This document shows positions 37,601 through 45,450 of a stretch of DNA of 64,000 bases, piece by piece (within the stretch, counting starts at the first letter, position 1; each line of letters opens with the position of its first letter). The stretch comes from Mesorhizobium sp. 131-2-1 (GTDB lineage Bacteria; Pseudomonadota; Alphaproteobacteria; Rhizobiales; Rhizobiaceae). A program made the translations under genes and the position numbers. The DNA is taken from positions 6,200,501 through 6,264,500 of the forward strand of contig NZ_AP023247.1 in NCBI RefSeq assembly GCF_016756535.1, in the 5' to 3' direction. The notes under the pieces were generated by a model. The model did not search any database. It had not been told where the DNA came from and saw nothing but the letters and a program-made list of their open reading frames with translations.

Positions 37601-39792
37601 AACTGCTGCGTGGGGGGCTGCATCGGCACGCGGCCGCCTGAATTGCCGATTTCGCTCAGCGGCTGCTGAATGGCGGCGGCTTGCGGCGTATTCAGGGCCC
37701 TCTGCCTCTCCGCTGGCCGCAACAGCGCTGTGTCATGTTCATTGTTGATGATCACCCGCTCGGGTGGCAGGTGGTTGCCTTGGTCAAACGCATCCGGCCA
37801 GGGCCGGATCTGCTGTTGGCTGGCAGCCAAGACTGGCGGGGCGGCGGCCTCAACTCCGGCGTGCCCAGAGCTTGCGAAAGCGTCCGACACGCTTCTGTTA
37901 GGATCCTCCGGTCCAGCGGGCATCCCTGGGTTGCCGAACAAAGACGAGGCGGCTTGATCACCCTGCCGCTGCTGAAGCACTTCGCGGAACCCCTGTTCCA
38001 GTCGCAGAAGCTCCTCTGGATTGGTTGGCGGCTTGTCAGCTCGATTATCGAACAGCGGCCGCAAGGCCTCGGGAACCTCCGCATTGTGAACCCGCTGCAG
38101 CGCGAAGCGGAGTTTCTTGTTGCCTGGAAACAACGCCTCGGCGAGTTCGGTCCGCGAATTGTGATCCAGCCCAGAGATCGTCTGGCCCCGACTCTCGAGC
38201 TCCTCAGAAAATCTGCGAAGAAGACGACCATAGACGACACGGGTGCTTAAGGCCAACCCGCTGTCACTGCTTAATTTTTCCAGGATACGCGCATCTGCCT
38301 TTGACGGCACCGCCGCTGGCCACCAGCCAGTCGCTGCATTGCCCGGATCATGATACGCACGTAGGACGTTCAACGCCGTTTTAATGTTCTGGTCATTCGG
38401 AAAGAAAGTATCGAGGTGATCGACCAGGGATTGGTGATTTTTTAGATCAGTCGCTTGGCCACGAGCGCCGAGATCATTCGCCAATCGGCGAAGCGCATTC
38501 GAGTATATTCGCAGCGTGTCCGCGCTCTGGTTTTGCTGAGCCGCAGCGCGGTCGATCGCCTTGTCAATAACGTCCCGGTGTTCGGCGGACAGATGGGGAT
38601 AGCTGGCAGCAGGGCCGCCAGCAGTCGCTGAATAGCCCGGCTCATGATACGCACGCAGGGCCTTCAAAGCGCTCTTCATATCAACGTCTTTCGGAAAGAA
38701 AGCACCGACGTGATCGACCAGGGATTTGTGATTTCTTAGATCGATTGCTTGGCCACGAGCGCTGAGATCATTCGCCAACCGGCTAAGTGCAAACGTGTAT
38801 TTTCGGGCCGTGGTCTCGCTATATTTTTCCTGGGAGTGGGCGATCGCTCTATCAATAAGGTCCCGGTGTTCGTCGGACAGATGGTGATAGCGGGAAGCAC
38901 GGGCGCCACTCGCAACCGGGTCGGCTCGGCGCGGCTCGGCCACGTGCTGCTCAAAGCCCGCTTGCCGCGCTTGGCCAGCATCCGGCAAGGGGCCAGGGCG
39001 GTCCAAGAAAGGGAGCATCGCGTCTGGGACGCGTTGAGTCCCATGGGAAAAGTCTTTGGGGACGGCGAACGAAACGTTTATGGAGTCCTCGATCGCAGCC
39101 GGGGGCGCCTCGGACCTTGCTGAGGGCGCGGCCCCCGCATGCAGCCTTCCGATGTGTTCGGACCCTGTCCCTTGAACCGGTACCCCTTGCAATGGCAATT
39201 CACCCAACTGCTGCGTGGGGGGCTGTATCGGCACGCGGCCGCCTGAATTGCCGATTTCGCTCAGCTGCTGCTGAATGGCGACGGCTTGCGGCCTATCCAC
39301 GGCCCTCTGCCTCTTCGCTGGCCGCAACGGCGCCGTCGAATGTTCATTGTTGATGATGCCCCCCTGGGGTGGCAGGTGGTTGCCCTGGTCAAGCGCATCC
39401 GGCGAGGGCCGGATCTGCTGTTGGCTGGCAGCCAAGACTGGCGGGGCGGCGGCCTCAACTCCGGCGTGCCCAGAGCCGGCCGCTGCGAAAGCGTCCGTCA
39501 CGATGCTGTTGTGGTCACCCGGTCCAGCGGGCATCCCTGGGTCGCTGAAAAAAGACGAGACGGCTTGATCATCCTGCCGTCGCTGAAGCACTTCGCGGAA
39601 CCCCTGTTCCAGTCGCAGAAGCTCCTCTGGATTGGTTGGCGACTCGTCAGCTTGATCGAACAGCCTCCGGGCCTCGGCAAGGTGCTGCTCAAAGCCCACT
39701 TGCCGGGCCTGGACCGCTTGCCCCTCTTCCAAGCCGGCGTCCTGCACCTGCGGCAAAGCTGTTACACGGGATGTAATTTTTCGCTGGTCCAC
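34669..39792 (-). CDS. nopD: NopD/XopD-like SUMO-protease effector with long internal repeats
   Basis: A 1707-residue protein from a GTG at 39792 with GAGG upstream. The C-terminal part (~1410-1560) is a C48/ULP1-like cysteine protease: LGDEHIQRDYEFLEQQL, GTHWSLL (H1470), YHYDS (D1490), QQKNAVDCGVFV (C1529). Such effectors (NopD of Bradyrhizobium, XopD of Xanthomonas) cleave SUMO from host proteins in the nucleus. The first ~1300 residues hold three copies of a ~150-200-residue Pro/Ala/Gln-rich module (PPVLAASQQQIRP; INVSFAVPKGFSHGTQRVPD) and, between them, four copies of an ~80-residue helical unit (RYALRRLANDLGARGQATDL) plus two related units. Basic clusters RPAKRQR near residues ~155 and ~1660 could be nuclear signals. 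A tts box lies ~300 bp upstream. Confidence 0.9.
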   Translation of the reverse strand: MDQRKITSRVTALPQVQDAGLEEGQAVQARQVGFEQHLAEARRLFDQADESPTNPEELLRLEQGFREVLQRRQDDQAVSSFFSDPGMPAGPGDHNSIVTDAFAAAGSGHAGVEAAAPPVLAASQQQIRPSPDALDQGNHLPPQGGIINNEHSTAPLRPAKRQRAVDRPQAVAIQQQLSEIGNSGGRVPIQPPTQQLGELPLQGVPVQGTGSEHIGRLHAGAAPSARSEAPPAAIEDSINVSFAVPKDFSHGTQRVPDAMLPFLDRPGPLPDAGQARQAGFEQHVAEPRRADPVASGARASRYHHLSDEHRDLIDRAIAHSQEKYSETTARKYTFALSRLANDLSARGQAIDLRNHKSLVDHVGAFFPKDVDMKSALKALRAYHEPGYSATAGGPAASYPHLSAEHRDVIDKAIDRAAAQQNQSADTLRIYSNALRRLANDLGARGQATDLKNHQSLVDHLDTFFPNDQNIKTALNVLRAYHDPGNAATGWWPAAVPSKADARILEKLSSDSGLALSTRVVYGRLLRRFSEELESRGQTISGLDHNSRTELAEALFPGNKKLRFALQRVHNAEVPEALRPLFDNRADKPPTNPEELLRLEQGFREVLQQRQGDQAASSLFGNPGMPAGPEDPNRSVSDAFASSGHAGVEAAAPPVLAASQQQIRPWPDAFDQGNHLPPERVIINNEHDTALLRPAERQRALNTPQAAAIQQPLSEIGNSGGRVPMQPPTQQLGELPLEGVPVQRTGSEHIGRLHAEAAPSARAEAPPAAIENSINVSFPVPKGFSHGTQRVPDAMLSFLDRPGPLPDAGQARQAGFEQHVAEPRRAEPVASGARATGYRHLSDEHRDLIDKAIAHAAAQQKYSESTVLKYRYALRRLANDLGARGQATDLKNHQSLVDHLDAFFPKNDDMKRALNVLRAYHEPGYSATVGAPANRYPHLSDEHRDVIDKAIAHAEAQQHHSAPTLRIYSNALRRLANDLGARGQATDLKNHQSLVDHLNTFFPKDTDIRDIRPALNVLRAYHEPGYSATGRWPVTVPSKADAHVLEQVTSDSSLAPSTRVVYGHSLRRFSEALDRRGRTISGLDHDSRIEFAEVLFPGNDYLRWALERVRDAKPASDRIVADALAAAGSGHAGVEAAAPPVLAASQQQIRPWPDALDQGNLLPPERFIINNEHSTAPLRPAERQRALNTPQAAAIQQQPSEIGNSGGRMPMQPPMWQLGELPLQGVPVQGTGSEHIGRLHAGAAPSARSEAPPAAIEDSINVSFAVPKGFSHGTQRVPEAMLSSLYHYGLLPDADKPEWNYEIKGHGYTARRPEEGNDVWLLHRGAIREAGAAAVPARAPGPALPATARLSDTHLGVPLVDLTTSSDAHIEALPSGSSNLPRGAVLGATQLLGDEHIQRDYEFLEQQLQQADPALAARTRLVDPSVSHLLRHMEQQDARGTLQSIYNRNAGPSDFLFVPVNDGVGIDRGTHWSLLLVDRRDPERAVAYHYDSIQQNEQRYNDAPARKLATRLDATLVTPDMAQQKNAVDCGVFVVDGTRELVRRLANEERPDQQLPLHLNYLVADRQALQNRLREGRLPHELAASPAEALAAPGSQVQHAALQEQQARQVAPAPLERHLGKTREAEDKLTSTLDRSNRVNSGGVVINTERYTAPLRPAKRQRTDNSQSLAIGRQPSEANTTSIGQASDQARADLMASSRSRERSDAGR
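36054..39450 (-). repeat. Long in-gene repeats of the NopD-like gene
   Basis: DNA around 36060-36400, 37500-37860 and 39115-39450 is nearly the same in the three copies, encoding the module that contains RPA(K/E)RQRA, PTQQLGELPLQGVPVQ and IGRLHAGAAPSARSEAPPAA. The helical units near 36700-37260 and 38330-38900 are also close copies. Such blocks invite copy-number change by recombination. Confidence 0.88.
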
Positions 39793-40087
39793 ACTAGCCT
39801 CGCATCAAACTGTATCGTCAAAGTCCTGCGCCAATCCGCGCAGCGGCTCATCGAGTCGAGATTCTGCGGAGAATCCCTCCTCTGCTTCCGTCAAGGGTGC
39901 CGGCTCCGGGAGGGCGCCTGTCTGCCTTGCGACTCTTCCGTGTCATATGTGGCATGTCGAGTCGATCCGGAGGATTTGGAGATGCAAATTCCCATAGCCG
40001 TTCACCTGTAGTGGAGTTTCTGATCGCCAAGGGACGGGATACGCGAGACGGGCGCTTAACCTTCGGTGTCATCTGGATGACCCATGC
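39793..40087 (-). other. Leader between the tts box and the NopD-like gene
   Basis: About 295 bp with no supported gene; probably the untranslated leader of the effector transcript, given the tts box immediately beyond it. I see no other start in frame that would extend the protein toward the box. Confidence 0.5.
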
Positions 40088-40117
40088 TAGGCGGGTTGGC
40101 TTACGACAAGCTGACGG
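40088..40117 (-). promoter_or_regulatory. tts box of the NopD-like effector gene
   Basis: Read on the minus strand, GTCAGCTTGTCGTAAGCC is followed by AACCCGCCTA, a strong match to the tts-box pattern and nearly identical in its first half to the box of the nolB operon. It points to the effector start ~295 bp away. Confidence 0.9.
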
Positions 40118-40165
40118 GCACCGTAACGTTAACCGGGCATCGATCAAAATGTGGGATCTGGCGGC

Positions 40166-40520
40166 ATGACCAGATTTTCCCGTGATTATCGTCGCCACCG
40201 ATTTCCGGCGCAGGTGATTGCCCGTGCCGTTTGGCTCTATTTCCGGTTTCCGCTCAGCCTGCGGATGGTCGAGGATATGCCGGCAGCTCGTGGCGTCATC
40301 GTCTCTCGCCAGACCGTGCGACTTTGGGCTGAAAAATTTGGCAGACACTTTGCCAAATGATATCCGGAAGTGATCGGCCGGCAAGCTCGGCGACACATGG
40401 CATCTCGATGAAGTTGCCATCACCATCGGTGGAAAGAAACACTGGCTTTGGCGCGCCGTTCATCAGGACGGGTTTGTTCTCGACGTGTCGGTGCAAAGCC
40501 GTCGCAATGTCAAGGCGGCA
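40166..40520 (+). pseudogene. IS6-family (IS26-like) transposase fragment
   Basis: Starts like an IS6-family transposase (DYRRHRFPAQVIARAVWLYF; LSLRMVEDMPAARGVIVSRQ; VRLWAEKFGRHFAK), then shifts frame after 40357 and continues with GDTWHLDEVAITIGGKKHWL and WRAVHQDGFVLDVSVQSRRN, where the first catalytic Asp lies. The rest is missing. It stands right behind the tts box, so it may have landed in the effector promoter region. Confidence 0.85.
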
Positions 40521-40915
40521 AGCCTGGTGCAACACCAGGTTCTCGATACCGTCCGAGAACAACGCGACCTCGTCAATGCGCCGCGGCAGTTGTCTCCAGA
40601 TCGCGTCATCAACCTTCGCCATTGCCCCCAAACGGCATCGGCTGAGGTTGGAACATCGGCATAAAAGGCGTGAACGATCGCCGGATCAGCCGGCTCCCCA
40701 TCGCACCCGATGAAAACGACCACGCCGTACGCTGAGGCTCATCACGGGTCGACCAAAAGGCGGTAGATTCTTTGTATCGAGCGGACAGCGTCTGCGGCGC
40801 CGTCGTGCAATCGGCCCAAAGGCGAGAATGCGGATGGCGGGTGTGTGCGTCCGTCACGCAGGCCTGGCTTCGAAAGAGGGCACCGTGGTCGACAAAATTC
40901 GAGCGCAAGTCCGGC
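40521..40915. other. Region between the IS6 fragment and the PLD gene
   Basis: About 395 bp with no supported gene; short frames on both strands have no recognisable features. It probably contains the 3' flank of the hydrolase cluster and insertion debris. Confidence 0.4.
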
Positions 40916-42745
40916 CTAGCCGGCACTCGCCGTTGCGGCCAGCCAGAACCTCAACTCAGGCGACTTTTCTTCAGAATCCTTGATGTAGCGCTCCTGCCAG
41001 TCGTCTTTCTCGCTGAGGGGCTTGCCGAACGTGTCCGGGTATTTCTTCAGCCAATAGCGGTAGGCATAGTGGTCGTAGAGGTCGAGCACATGGCAGGCAT
41101 AGGCCTCGGCCAAGGGACGATGACCATGCACGATCACCATGTTCTCGTCGTTGTTATGGGAGGCGCGATAGCCCAGATTGTGCGAACCGGTGATGACCAC
41201 GCACTCGTCGCTAAATGGGTCAATGACCACGACTTTGTTGTGAATGATGGCGAACCCAACCTTATAGATTTCCTTCTCCCACCGGCCGAAGGCATCATCG
41301 ATCGCATCAGCAGGGATCGCGCGGTAATCAGGCGCAGCTCCCACCTTGCCCTTGGCTTTCTTTACGCCGCCGTCCTCGCCAATCACCCCGACGTTGAAAC
41401 CGGCTTTTCCAGGCTGTTCGTCACCTGAGCCTGCATGCAAGGCCTCAGCGAAGTTTGCGGCCCGCACCGTGCTTGTCAGGGCGCCTCGCACGAACAGGTT
41501 TGGGTTGTTCCGAAGCGCGTTGCCGGCAGCATCGAGGATGGAGTTGTTCCCCGGATCGAACGCCAAGAAGAGCACGGCATGTTTCGCCGCGCCGACCAGC
41601 TCGTAGAGCCGAGCCATGTCATTGGGAATTTCTTTAGGAGGAGTTTGCAGCAAATCCTCGGTGTTGGGAGAAAACAGCACCTCTATGTGAGCGCTGCCGT
41701 CTTCAAGAGTCATGGGGTTGGCGATCGCCTTGGCATTGGCCTCGCGGTTGGCTTGCCGAAACGCCGGATCCTGCAGCTTCTTTGGGGCATCAGCACCCAG
41801 TTCACTGAAATGCTTAACCGAGGTCCAATACTCTTTGTAGCGGGCAGCGACCAGTGGCGATTTGATGATCAATGTATTGTTGGTCTGCGTGGCAAGCCCG
41901 GTGCTCGTCCAATTGGTGGAGCCAGTCAGCACCTTCGTTGGTTTGCCGTTTTCCTCCAACACCATGAACTTGTTGTGAGGAATGCTGCCATCGGGCAAAA
42001 TGCGGTCCGTCACATTCACGCCGGCGGCATGGAGGTTGTGACGATTGTCGGAATCCGCATCGTCGACCTCTACGCCATTCTTTTTGCCACGCTCGTTTCC
42101 AAGCACGACATTTCGAATCTTAGGATCGCCATGGTCATGGGCCTGGAGGCGAACTTCGAGGCCCCGCGGATCGTTGAGTTCATAAAGTGCGCTGAAGATT
42201 TCGGCGCCAGCCGTCCGGTCAGCCTGGTCTAGCAGAGACGTGACTCCCTTGAACAACTCTCCCTCGAGCGCGATTCTGACCGAGTCGTGGGGATCGGCGA
42301 CGCGCTTGAGCAAAAGGTTTCCGTTCGCTTTGTCACCAAGGGCCCGTGTCACGGCCTGCGTCGCCACAATCCCGCGGTTGAAATAGGCTTCGAAAATGCC
42401 CCTATCCGCGGTGACGGCCACCGAATTGGACAAAAGCGGTTCGGCGTCTTTTAGCGGCTGCAATTGGCCAGGTGTTCCACCCATCGGCACTATTCGATAG
42501 CGCACCTGAGAACCTCGCCGGACATAGAGGTCTTTCCACCAGAATTTCTGGATCGGGGCGTCTTCGGTTGTCGCGTCCTTCTGATCCTCGAACCCGGCGA
42601 AGCGTGCCATCGCCGGTAGCGCTTGTTCCGTACCAGCAGTCAGGTCCTGCCGGAATATCGCAAACCCTAGGCAGCCGTCGAGATGGCGATCATAGGTCCA
42701 CGCGACGAGGGCAATGTCGTTATTGGAGAATGCCAGAGCTTTCAT
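40916..42745 (-). CDS. Phospholipase D-superfamily protein with two HKD motifs
   Basis: A 609-residue protein with GAGGAA before the ATG (MKALAFSNNDIALVAW). Two PLD signatures: HNKFMVLEENGKPTKVLTGS with NWTS after it (about residues 250-280), and IHNKVVVIDPFSDECVVITG then SHNLGYRASHNNDENMVIVH (about 510-555). Two HxK...GSxN motifs form one active site that cleaves phosphodiester bonds of lipids or nucleic acids. There is no signal peptide, so it probably acts in the cytoplasm. The N-terminal ~180 residues match nothing I recognise. It is the last gene of a minus-strand group with the S1/P1 nuclease, MBL hydrolase and membrane protein. Substrate unknown. Confidence 0.88.
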   Translation of the reverse strand: MKALAFSNNDIALVAWTYDRHLDGCLGFAIFRQDLTAGTEQALPAMARFAGFEDQKDATTEDAPIQKFWWKDLYVRRGSQVRYRIVPMGGTPGQLQPLKDAEPLLSNSVAVTADRGIFEAYFNRGIVATQAVTRALGDKANGNLLLKRVADPHDSVRIALEGELFKGVTSLLDQADRTAGAEIFSALYELNDPRGLEVRLQAHDHGDPKIRNVVLGNERGKKNGVEVDDADSDNRHNLHAAGVNVTDRILPDGSIPHNKFMVLEENGKPTKVLTGSTNWTSTGLATQTNNTLIIKSPLVAARYKEYWTSVKHFSELGADAPKKLQDPAFRQANREANAKAIANPMTLEDGSAHIEVLFSPNTEDLLQTPPKEIPNDMARLYELVGAAKHAVLFLAFDPGNNSILDAAGNALRNNPNLFVRGALTSTVRAANFAEALHAGSGDEQPGKAGFNVGVIGEDGGVKKAKGKVGAAPDYRAIPADAIDDAFGRWEKEIYKVGFAIIHNKVVVIDPFSDECVVITGSHNLGYRASHNNDENMVIVHGHRPLAEAYACHVLDLYDHYAYRYWLKKYPDTFGKPLSEKDDWQERYIKDSEEKSPELRFWLAATASAG

Positions 42746-42817
42746 GGGACGTTCCTCATTGAACCGGACAGGCAGGGAGGCACGAAATCACGAGCGCGCG
42801 TAGGCGCCAGAACGGCT

Positions 42818-43654
42818 TTAAGGCAGGGAGCATGCGGGAGCTGTGGCCAACCAGCGGTTCAGAACCGCAGCAAGCCTTAAACCCGCGCGGCCGAGCTGCT
42901 CATCCACGACGGGCAAAGCTTTTGCGTAATAGTCGTTGTCGAGATTTGCGCCGTTAGTGATGCCGGCGGCCATCTCTTGCGCCAAGGTGTGGGCTTCTAG
43001 CGCCCAGGCTACCGGGTCGAGCGTCTCAGAGGCCTCGGGATGCTTGAGCAGCCAGTCAGTTTCTAGGCGATCCACATAGGATCCCCAGGCATAGGTGGTT
43101 TGTTTGATGATTGTGCTGTCCCACACCGCATGAAGGTTGTCGGCAGGGGTCTTAGGCGGACTTTTGATCAACCCACCGAACTTCACGGTGACTGCGAGCG
43201 CGTTCTCGCCGGTGTTGTCAGCCACGGTGTGGAACGGTTGGTGGAGATCTCCCACGATGTGAATGAGGTAGCGCAGGCTATCCCTGCGCTGCAAAGGGTC
43301 TGTTGCGCAGGTAATTTCATGCTCGGCGCGATCGATCTCAGCGATGGCGCAATCACCTTGCACATTCGCGGCGCATTGGGACACAGGGTCGTATTTGCTG
43401 TCGGCCAGAGGAATGTCGACGAAGTGCCAATTGTAGCTTTCCGGATGGATTGCATAACGGACGTCATCCGCCCAGCTCGCGACAGATGCCATCGCCACTT
43501 CTCCGCCCAGGATGCGCTTGACTTCCATCAGCGCTGTGGAGGAAAGACGCCGTTGGGCGATTTCTGCCACGATCGAATGCCCTTCCGGACCCCATGCAAA
43601 TGCTTGGCTGCAAGCCGCGCCGGTGAGCAAGATCCCCAGCACCAAAGATTTCAT
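42818..43654 (-). CDS. Secreted S1/P1-type zinc nuclease
   Basis: 278 residues from the ATG at 43654, which has GGAGG at the right distance; the longer start at 43684 would overlap the MBL gene. A signal peptide (MKSLVLGILLTGAACSQAFA) ends right before Trp, so the mature protein would begin WGPEGH, exactly as in S1/P1 nucleases, where the N-terminal Trp and His6 bind zinc. The other ligands are seen: SWADDVR, YNWHFVDIP, LIHIVGDLHQPFH and NLHAVWDS. These enzymes degrade single-stranded DNA and RNA and act as 3'-nucleotidases in the periplasm or outside. Length is typical; all ligands are present. Confidence 0.92.
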   Translation of the reverse strand: MKSLVLGILLTGAACSQAFAWGPEGHSIVAEIAQRRLSSTALMEVKRILGGEVAMASVASWADDVRYAIHPESYNWHFVDIPLADSKYDPVSQCAANVQGDCAIAEIDRAEHEITCATDPLQRRDSLRYLIHIVGDLHQPFHTVADNTGENALAVTVKFGGLIKSPPKTPADNLHAVWDSTIIKQTTYAWGSYVDRLETDWLLKHPEASETLDPVAWALEAHTLAQEMAAGITNGANLDNDYYAKALPVVDEQLGRAGLRLAAVLNRWLATAPACSLP

Positions 43655-43676
43655 GGGTGTCCTCCGTTTGATGTGC

Positions 43677-44582
43677 CTAACCATCCAAGGTGTATTCGGT
43701 CTCGACGGTTATCGAGCCAACGTAGTTGGGATAGGTCGTCATTCCCTCGTCATCGAGGACGTCCTCACGACTATAGTTTTTGTTTGAGACGTAGAAATGA
43801 ACCTTGTCGCCAATACAGTCCATGGTGATGTCACCGGCTTCGTTCTGTGTCACGATTTTATAGCCGGTATAGTAGTTTAGATGGCGGGAGGGCGCTTCGC
43901 CGATGACGATGATCTGCGGGTCCAGCCTCTCCAACCAGGAATTCGGGATCTTGCCGCTGTCGCGCCCGTGGTGGGGCGCAAACACGACCGTCGTCTTCGT
44001 GAGCTCAATATCGTCGAAGATCTCCTCCATGAACTTGGTGTGGAGATCTCCGATCCACATGAATGTGGCGCCATCTTCGATTGAATAACGGGCGACCAGC
44101 GACATATTGTTGAAGGCCAGCCCGTCCGCCGCGTCCTTCAGGGCAGCCTTGTAAGCTTCATTAGAAACATTCGGCCACAGGATACTGATCCCAGCCGCGC
44201 CGCGCTCATCACTGCTCTGGTTCATCCATTTGCGCTTGCACCCTTTATAGACATGGTAGGCCGAGCTTGAGTCTCTCAGCTTGCAGTAGTGCTCAAAAGA
44301 CGTGGTAGGACTGTCCTTGGTAGCGCTGTTGGCCACGCAATAGAAGTTGACGATACCGAGCTTCTCATCCAGGTACTCCAGGCCGAGGATGTGGTCCTGA
44401 TCGGGGTGGGTCGAAATGAATCGCGTGATGCCTTTTTCGGCAGACGCTTCCTTGAGTTCTTCGACGATCGCCTCCTTCTGGTCGTCATTCAGGCAGCAAT
44501 CGATAATCGTGAAATTATCGCTGTTGTGGCGGATGTAGAATGTGTCTCCGTTGCCGACAGACAACGATTTGACCAACGGCAT
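43677..44582 (-). CDS. MBL-fold hydrolase (ComEC/Rec2-type)
   Basis: A 301-residue metallo-beta-lactamase-fold protein: LSVGNGDTFYIRHNSDNFTI at the start (first strands), STHPDQDHILGLEYL (the HxDxDH metal motif), IGDLHTK (metal-bridging Asp) and VFAPHHGRDSG (late His), as in the soluble hydrolase domain of ComEC-like proteins. No signal peptide or membrane segment. Members act on nucleic acids or phosphodiesters, but many are unassigned. The start lies 3 bp after the upstream membrane-protein gene's stop, so they are co-transcribed. Confidence 0.88.
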   Translation of the reverse strand: MPLVKSLSVGNGDTFYIRHNSDNFTIIDCCLNDDQKEAIVEELKEASAEKGITRFISTHPDQDHILGLEYLDEKLGIVNFYCVANSATKDSPTTSFEHYCKLRDSSSAYHVYKGCKRKWMNQSSDERGAAGISILWPNVSNEAYKAALKDAADGLAFNNMSLVARYSIEDGATFMWIGDLHTKFMEEIFDDIELTKTTVVFAPHHGRDSGKIPNSWLERLDPQIIVIGEAPSRHLNYYTGYKIVTQNEAGDITMDCIGDKVHFYVSNKNYSREDVLDDEGMTTYPNYVGSITVETEYTLDG

Positions 44583-44585
44583 GGC

Positions 44586-45068
44586 TCAGCCTTTATGATG
44601 CTCGACGCGCTTGGTGATGAAAAAATTTTGTTTGAGATAGGACACCAGGAATAGCGCGACCAATGCCAAGAGCCCGCCATTGACGGCCGTTCCGGCTGAT
44701 ACTGCGGTGCCAAAGGACTGCAGGTTATAGGCCGCAAAGACCACCACCAAGAGCGCAAAGATGGTGCGGTACATATTGCTGGTTTCGAGCAGCACTAGAA
44801 TTTTCTCGTCTTTGGCGCTGGCGTCGATGAAAGCCGGGTAATCCCGCTTCGGAAGCAGGCGGACAAACCGCAATATCGGGTCAACGAGGATTGACACCAC
44901 CCGGCTGACAATCATGCCCAGGAAATAGTAGACCACAAGGTCGGCGACCACAGACAGGCTTTCAAAGTGGTAGATGCCGAGGATTGAGAGAAGGGCGCTC
45001 AGAATGGCGCCTGGCACTAAGTTGTTGAAAAGATTGTAGGACGAGATCTTGGCTAAGATATCGGTCAT
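44586..45068 (-). CDS. Small membrane protein of the hydrolase cluster
   Basis: I chose the ATG at 45068 (MTDILAKISSYNLFNNLVPG) with a G-rich ribosome site, giving 160 residues; the frame is open to 45248, but the extension is not hydrophobic in an ordered way. Hydrophobic segments lie at ~17-36, 40-60, ~100-120 and ~127-147, with a basic C-terminus (NFFITKRVEHHKG). The first lines resemble uncharacterised membrane proteins found next to phage-defence or toxin-like genes, but I cannot name the family. It is the first gene of the group with the MBL, nuclease and PLD genes. Confidence 0.7.
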   Translation of the reverse strand: MTDILAKISSYNLFNNLVPGAILSALLSILGIYHFESLSVVADLVVYYFLGMIVSRVVSILVDPILRFVRLLPKRDYPAFIDASAKDEKILVLLETSNMYRTIFALLVVVFAAYNLQSFGTAVSAGTAVNGGLLALVALFLVSYLKQNFFITKRVEHHKG

Positions 45069-45450
45069 GCGCCCCCGCGTAGCGAATATAATGAGTCTCT
45101 GTATAAACTGCAACACACCTTTTTCTATCTTTTGCTGTATTCCTTTTGGCGCTAGGTTGTAGTAATGTGTTACACAAATACTTGCTGGCGGCCAACGCGT
45201 GACAATCACTGCTCCAAATAGACTCCGTAAGCGGAAAGCAAAAAGCAAAGTCGCATAAGTTTAACTCTGAAACTTATGTTTATCCTATCTTATCCGAGAC
45301 TTAGATTCTCATAATATCCATTATGTTAAATAGTAAGGGCTCATCTGGTTACGGGAGGATGCCGGTAATTGTCACGCAAGGAGTCTGCATGAGCTCTGCA
45401 GAGGCCATGCAAATTCGCCGGCCGGGGTCAGCGACGCGATGGTCCCAGCG
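45069..45450. other. AT-rich promoter region with repeat copy 1
   Basis: The 382 bp between the metallophosphoesterase stop and the membrane-protein start are clearly more AT-rich than their surroundings (45240-45350), contain the 21-bp repeat copy at 45311-45331, and probably hold the promoter of the minus-strand hydrolase genes. No gene is seen. Confidence 0.5.
45311..45331. repeat. 21-bp repeat, copy 1 (partner at 51288)
   Basis: ATAATATCCATTATGTTAAA plus T. The first 14 bases are a short inverted repeat (ATAAT....ATTAT). An identical 21-bp copy lies at 51288-51308 in direct orientation, about 6.0 kb away. It may be an attachment-site-like pair or a binding site for one regulator. Confidence 0.9.

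Noticed and set aside
39848..40426. 192-codon minus-strand open frame upstream of the NopD-like gene
   Set aside because: It covers the tts box and is antisense to the IS6 transposase fragment; it is a shadow frame.
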